Part shown: positions 58,517 through 64,000 of the stretch, one piece after another
Position numbering within the stretch: the stretch's first letter is position 1
Layout of the letters: every line of letters begins with the position of its first letter
Assembly: GCA_023678885.1 (NCBI GenBank)
Contig: CM042952.1
Coordinates: 33,599,736 to 33,663,735, forward strand
Origin: Pogostemon cablin
Lineage: Eukaryota; Streptophyta; Magnoliopsida; Lamiales; Lamiaceae
Direction: 5' to 3'
DNA: 64,000 bases
The notes under the pieces: model-generated
The model's input: only the letters and a program-made list of their open reading frames with translations
What the model was told of the DNA's origin: nothing
The model's database searches: none
Program-made: the position numbers and the translations under genes

Positions 58517-58856
58517 CGCGCGGGCGCTCTCTCTGTTCCCTCTCACGGAGAGTCCTTTTCACCGTTCCAAAAGAAAATTATTTGTACCCGTAATAAACTA
58601 CGAATACGGTCAATGACATTCTTACCCCTGAGATTTTCCGTGATGTCGTTTTAGTCGTTCATAATTCTTTGTTTAAAGTTGTTGCAGGAAATATTTGGAC
58701 TCAATTCTATTTAAATTGAAATAAATGTTTGACGGCCCAATAAATTTTTTTATTATTTCTTTTTAAGATTAAATAGGGGGGAAAAATTCCCTAATGTCTA
58801 GATCAAGGTCCTTTATTTTCGAAATTTCAAAATATTATTAAATTTTACCCAATATG
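58517..58856. other. PABN promoter region
   Basis: Upstream of the minus-strand PABN gene. The first 50 bp are GC-rich, then AT-rich. No other gene. Confidence 0.45.
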
Positions 58857-59249
58857 TTATTCATTTGGCAAAAACTTGTGTGCGTACGGGAGCACATTCC
58901 ATGCACCTTTAGAATTTTATGTTAATTATGTACCTTTTAGTATAAAGATGTGTACCATGGCAAAAACGTGTGTGTGCCCGGACGCACAGAAACACATTCA
59001 GTGTGCATTTGAAATTTTGTTTTAAATTGTATATCATTTAATATAAATATGTGTACCCTTTATTTTCTGAAGAAAAATAAAAATATTAATAAAATTTATA
59101 CCCTTTAGAACAAAATGATGTACCTTTATTTTTTAAAGTGTATACCCTTTAGACCAAAGCAATATACTCTTACCCATAATACTAAATTTTAAATGCGCAC
59201 AGAATGTTCCCGTGCGTACGGGTGCACACAATCCTCACTTTATTCATTT
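58857..59249. mobile_element. MULE-like element, GTGCGCC/TGTACCC family
   Basis: Element 58867-59239 with 10-bp target copies TTATTCATTT (58857-58866, 59240-59249). Left end GGCAAAAACTTGTGTGCGTA repeated at about 58959 as GGCAAAAACGTGTGTGTGCC. The right end, reversed, holds GTGTGCACCCGTACGCACGG. The interior TGTACCCTTTATTTTCTGAAG matches 30189-30587. Confidence 0.82.
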
Positions 59250-59492
59250 AAATTAAAAGATTGAGGTTTTTTTTAAAAAAAAATTCACAACTCATCCTTA
59301 CCCATTTAAATATTTTATTACTCGTCAAATGTAAATAAATACATGGTGAAAGAACCATTAGCAATTAAATTTGTTAGCGAATAAATTAAAATAAGAGAAT
59401 CAAATCTCGATAAATACAGGCATTATATAATTCATGTGTAGTTTTGGATGAGAACTTTTTCAGAATAAGATTATTTTATTCTTTTTTATTAG

Positions 59493-59530
<38 letters not shown>

Positions 59531-59594
59531 TTTTTATACAACATTATCATTTTTTATCAATTGAGTATCTTATTTTATTAAAATTAAAATATTA
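59250..59594. other. spacer with (TA)n
   Basis: About 16 TA repeats at 59494-59525. No gene. Confidence 0.6.
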
Positions 59595-59756
59595 CTCCAT
59601 CAGTCCGCTTTTAAGGATATATTTTTCCATTTTGGGTGTCCGCCCCAAAGATCTCATTTCTTTTTTTATACATATGGGACTCATACACACTCACTAATAC
59701 AACTAAAAAAATAGGACTCATACTTTAATGACACCCTTAAAGGCAAACGGATGAAG
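59595..59756. mobile_element. Stowaway-type MITE
   Basis: Ends CTCCATCAGTCCGCTTTTAAG and, reversed, CTTCATCCGTTTGCCTTTAAG, with TA flanks. Confidence 0.8.
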
Positions 59757-60630
59757 TACTTTTTATCTGTATCATTTTATAACACGTAATCACACAATTC
59801 TTACCATAATTTCATAAGTTCAAATTTACCATAATATTTGCACTTAACTAAATTCGAATGAGCAACATTATGAATATTTTAATTTTAGTTAATTAGTTAT
59901 CACATTAAACATATTTTTTGTTTTCATAAAAAATAAATGACAAATTTTCACAATTGTTTACGTGTTATAATATGTTTATTATATAAATAAATTATGCTTA
60001 AAGTATGATTAATGGGCAACTCGTCCCACGATCCGTTTCGAAAAACCCGTCTCAAGTGCCCAAAAATAAATTTATTGTGTTATAAATAATAAAGTAGTAG
60101 TATAAAATACTCTTTCTGTCCCAAATTCATCTTCACGTTTACAATGGATATCGAGTTTAAGAAAAGTTATTTTTTGACTTACCTTTTAGGATAATATGGT
60201 ATTTTTTTGATAATAAATGATAATATATTATGTGTATTAAAAATGTAATGAAAAATTCAAAATTAAAGTGTGTTAAAATAATATTAGTTAGTTGATTTTT
60301 CAAAAGTGTGGAATTGAATTTTATATTATGATCAAAAATAGAAATTATGAAATTGAAGTTGTAAGAGGAGGAGGAGTAGTTAAATCAATATTACTACTAT
60401 TTTTAAAATATCTTGAAGGCATGTCTATATAGTATATGTGTGTCACTTTATTGGAAAGAATAGAATTTAGGCCAAATATTTAACGGACGGAATCTCATGA
60501 TCGTCAAGAAACCTCTCTCAACGAATTCACCGATCCCAGAAATTCCGATGATTCGCGCTTGAACCCTAGCTTTGATATTTCAGTCCTCCGCTACACTTTA
60601 CAGTTTTTGAATCACAGAAAACTGAATTCG
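59757..60630. other. BRIZ-like gene promoter side
   Basis: AT-rich until about 60480, then a leader-like stretch. ATACTCTTTCTGTCCCAAATT at 60109 may be one end of a MITE whose partner was not found. An in-frame upstream ATG at 60559 would add 24 residues unlike the family. Confidence 0.5.
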
Positions 60631-63600
60631 ATGTTTGCCCTCAAAATCCACACCGTCGATTTCCCTCAGCCCCTCCACACCACCGTTACGTCCACCGCCG
60701 GCTACCCAAATGAAGAACTCAAGCCCGCACAACTGATGGGGGTTGCCCACCTCTTCCGTCAGTTGCCGTCCGGTTCCAATCCGGTCATCACCGTCGCCAG
60801 TATTAGTGCTCGGACCACCCTCGTCTACGTTGTGGCAGTCCCAAACTATATGTCCTCGGATGATTTCCTTCTCTTTTGCGGGAACCACGTCGCTCATTTT
60901 GAAGAAATCCTCTTTCTGAGGTAAGCATTCGACGGTGGAGCTAAATGTGTTTAATGAATCAGTAAAAGGATCTTTGTAATTCTATGAGAATATTTTTTTA
61001 CATTTAGAGTATCCAATGTGAAGTTATGGGTATTTAGATTAGCTTTGATACAATTTTAGCGACCATAAACCCGAGGATATTGCTCTGAATATTTTGACTG
61101 GTTAAGTGGATTGTGATATTGCCCTTAAATTTTGTATGTCATGCGATTGACACTGTATTAAAAAAACTCCGATTTTTCTTAGGATTGTGATGTTATGTTG
61201 AATACTATTTAACTTGTGTGTATTATGGATGTAAGAACAAAAATCTGGTATAGTGAAAACTCATCTGAAATTGGATATTAAGTTTCATGCGTGCGTACCT
61301 TTTATTCTATTGTAATAGCTTTATTAACTTGCTTTTATTTCTGGATTGTTTGGTTGTTCCCCCATATATATCTGACAGGAATGATTGGATGGAGGATAGG
61401 TATAGTGTTCTGATTAGGTTAGAAGATCAATTGGCAGCTGATGGATTCTATTGCAGTTACAATGGAAAGAGATTTAAGCCATCTGAGGTATTATTGCCTG
61501 CACTACATACCTATGCACCTGCATTGGCTGTGTTTTCACTGCAGTTTGCTTCACTTCCTAATTTGATATGATATTTTCAGGTTGAGGTTTGCCATATATA
61601 TTTTGCCCAATCAGTTGATTACACTGAATCTGAAGATATCGCTATCATACCTCCACCTGATTATACTGAACTGCCCTCCTGTCCAGTTTGTCTTGGTTAG
61701 TCGTTTTGCTAGCCAGTGTCTGCCTATGTTTGTGTTTTAGATTTGTTCATTGATAATTTTAGTGCTTTTTCTGTGCTCTCACATATTCATCTCTCGCGTT
61801 TTGAATTTTCCCCCCTATAGAGAGGTTGGACCCAGATACTAGTGGAATACAGAGCACTTTGTGTGACCATTCTTTTCATTGTTCTTGCATCTCGAAGTGG
61901 ACATACATGTCTTGCCCGGTCAGTTCTCCACCTATTTTTTTTTATTTTTTAAATGCTTACTGGATAAGATATATATGCTCATAGAACTAACACTGTATCT
62001 TTCAAGAACTGTATATTGAGTTGTGGCTCATAATGTTTCAAATCTACTTACTGGCAATTTATAGTCCTGAGTTGATGGACAAACTTGAGAACTATCACAA
62101 TTGGTCTTGTCTTTGTTTAATATTCCCAGATTTGAACTATCTTTTTTATCCTATTAACAATTGGAGCCATGTTCATGGCTATCTTTTTTATCCTATTATC
62201 ACTTGCAACCTTTATATTGTATATGATTAAAATTTGAATACTTTTTGTAGGCTAAAATCATGGCCTTTAAAGCGCCAATTTTGTCCTGTATAAACTTTAT
62301 TGCAACAATTTTGTCCTTTATGTTTTTCGTTTTTTGCTCTTTCCTCTTCTTTGCAGGTTTGTCAACTTTGTCAACAACAAGATGCAAAACCAGCCTGTGC
62401 TGTATGTGGAACTTCCAAAGACCCTTGGAGCTGTTTGATATGTGGTTTTGTAGGGTGCGGAAGGTAAGCATCTTTTTCTTGGTGCTGATATTTATCCTTA
62501 ATTTCTATTTACGTGTAAGTTCTTAATTTTTCATGTTATGTGATGTTAACTCATCTGACTGAGTTTCGGTGATACAGATATGAAAATGGTCATGCTAGTG
62601 GACACTGGAGTGTTAAGCATCATCGATTTTCTCTTGATTTAGAAAAGCCTCAAATCTGGGATTATGTTGGAGACAGATATGTTCATCGGTTAAATCAATC
62701 AAAAGTTGGTGGGAAATCAGTTATTTTAAATTCACAGTGTTGCTCAGTAGAAGAATGTGGGACCTGTGGATATGATGATGAAGGGTTAGATGGTGCCCTT
62801 CTAAACAGCAAAATTGAAGGGGTATCATGCAGAACTTTTTTTTTTTTTTTTTTGTGAATATTTTCTTAGCTAATTGGATTTCCCTTTTTACCATTAAAGT
62901 TTTTGTAGCTCTAAGTGATTTGGCATGAATGGCAGAAAATTTGTTGCATCTAGTTATCTAGTCTGGTTTACAGTGGCATAACAAAATTTGAATTTGTCTG
63001 AGATAGATTGGAAGTTTCAACAGAACATCTTATATTTTCATATATCTGATGCATATATTTTCTTTATTGGAATAGATCCTGGATGAGTACAACTGTCTTC
63101 TTGCAAGTGAGCTGGATAAACAGAGACGAGTAAGTATAAACCATGTATTTAAATTTGAAGGAGTATGGTTATTTATTACATACTAAAAATGGATTCATAC
63201 ATACAATAATAAGAAGTTGGATGGAGATGATAATCGGTTGCGTTTCCTTTTCTCACCATTTTGCATCTGCTTTCTTTTAGAATTATGAATCATTGCTTGC
63301 TGAGGGAAAAAGTAGAAAAGAGAGCTCAATGACCAAAGCTGTCGAGAAGGCCATATTTTCAAAAACGCATGATCTCGAGTACCAACTGGAAAAAATTGCA
63401 GAGGAAAAGAAAGCTGTGGCAGATGTAAGCTTCATTTTCTCTTTGCATAAGCTTTTAGGAATCCTTTGAACTTTCAATTACTGAATTTCCATCTGTTGTT
63501 GCTTCAGAGGAATCAAGAGCTTATGAAGAAACAAGAACACTTGCAGAATAAGTTCAAGGAAATTGAAGAAAGGTAATATAATTTCTCCACCTGCATATGT

Positions 63601-63973
63601 TGTTGTTGGCCTGTGCCAGAATCAGCTCCCTACTATTTGGGAAAAATACTTATCTACCCTACTACTATATCAACTTGTTGTTGCCTCACTGTAAGTCATA
63701 AACCTTATGAGTTTATTTAGCAGTTGATGAGGAGCCTTTGTGTCCCAGTGCTTGAACTTCTGATTTCGGTTACAAAAATTAGTCAGCTATTTACTGTAAA
63801 ATTAGATTCTTCATAGAGGGCTTTGATTTGATCTTTCTTTAATTTGTGGTGGTTGTTTTTTTGTGTTTTGTTTTTTGTTTTTATCTTTCTAATATTTATC
63901 TGTCTTTAATTTTTATAGGGGAAGATTACTCCTCAAGTCTAAGGATGAACAAATTCTAGACTTGCAAGAACAG
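60631..63973 (+). CDS. BRAP2/BRIZ-type RING and UBP-zinc-finger E3 ligase, 5' part
   Basis: E3 ubiquitin ligase of the BRAP2 family; Arabidopsis BRIZ1 and BRIZ2 act together in seed germination. Exons: 60631-60920, 61379-61487, 61581-61695, 61821-61918, 62357-62463, 62578-62821, 63076-63129, 63281-63424, 63508-63572, 63919-63973; all phases agree, giving 427 residues before the window ends. Start: MFALKIHTVD at 60631 matches the family N-terminus better than the ATG 72 bp upstream. Domains: BRAP2 RRM-like region to about 155 (TTLVYVVAVPNYMSSDDFL, FCGNHV); RING about 166-208 (SCPVCLERLD, CDHSFHCSCISKW, SCPVCQLC); UBP zinc finger about 215-290 (CAVCGTSKDPWSCLICG, GHASGHW); then a Lys/Glu-rich coiled coil. 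The remaining coiled coil and stop lie beyond the window. Confidence 0.93.
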
Positions 63974-64000
63974 GTATGACTGCCTCATTGTTGTGCATTA

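Noticed and set aside
60559..60630. Upstream ATG extending the BRIZ-like protein by 24 residues
   Set aside because: The added segment is unlike the family, while the ATG at 60631 gives the usual MF-hydrophobic start.

Overview
The window is plant nuclear DNA: AT-rich, with intron-containing genes, GT-AG splice sites and families found only or mainly in plants (UGT85-type glycosyltransferase, plastid type II DAHP synthase, EXORDIUM-like protein, OM64, LDL1, type I metacaspase). It looks like a eudicot, perhaps an asterid; the order is a guess. All exon limits come from reading splice sites and protein-family continuity by eye. No search was run.

Layout. 1-12 kb is a compact gene block: the 3' part of OM64 (+), a five-exon type I metacaspase (-) and an intronless LSD1-like histone demethylase (-). 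13.0-15.6 kb holds a young non-autonomous LTR element with near-identical LTRs and a 5-bp target duplication. 16-29 kb holds two tandem UGT85-type genes on the minus strand. One is a decayed pseudogene. The other is intact, but its single intron has grown to 4.4 kb around a Mutator-like element (MULE) packed with GTCCGCC repeats. Two more MULEs lie between the UGT copies, side by side and sharing one target duplication; one carries a broken piece of a plastid dicarboxylate transporter gene. 29-48 kb is a gene-poor 19-kb stretch of DNA transposons: Stowaway-type MITEs (two nested pairs across the window), palindromic elements, a CACTA-like element and a 5.4-kb MULE with a perfect 9-bp target duplication. 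48-64 kb is again gene-bearing: an EXORDIUM-like gene (+), DAHP synthase (-), a nuclear poly(A)-binding protein (-) and the 5' part of a BRAP2/BRIZ-type E3 ligase gene (+), which runs off the window.

The genes do not form one pathway. They are unrelated housekeeping and regulatory genes plus a specialised-metabolism UGT pair. The most unusual content is in the transposons: the inverted arrays of a 31-bp GTCCGCC motif inside the UGT intron, the large MULE with TGTACCCTTT arrays and exon-like pieces, and the adjacent MULEs at one reused target site.
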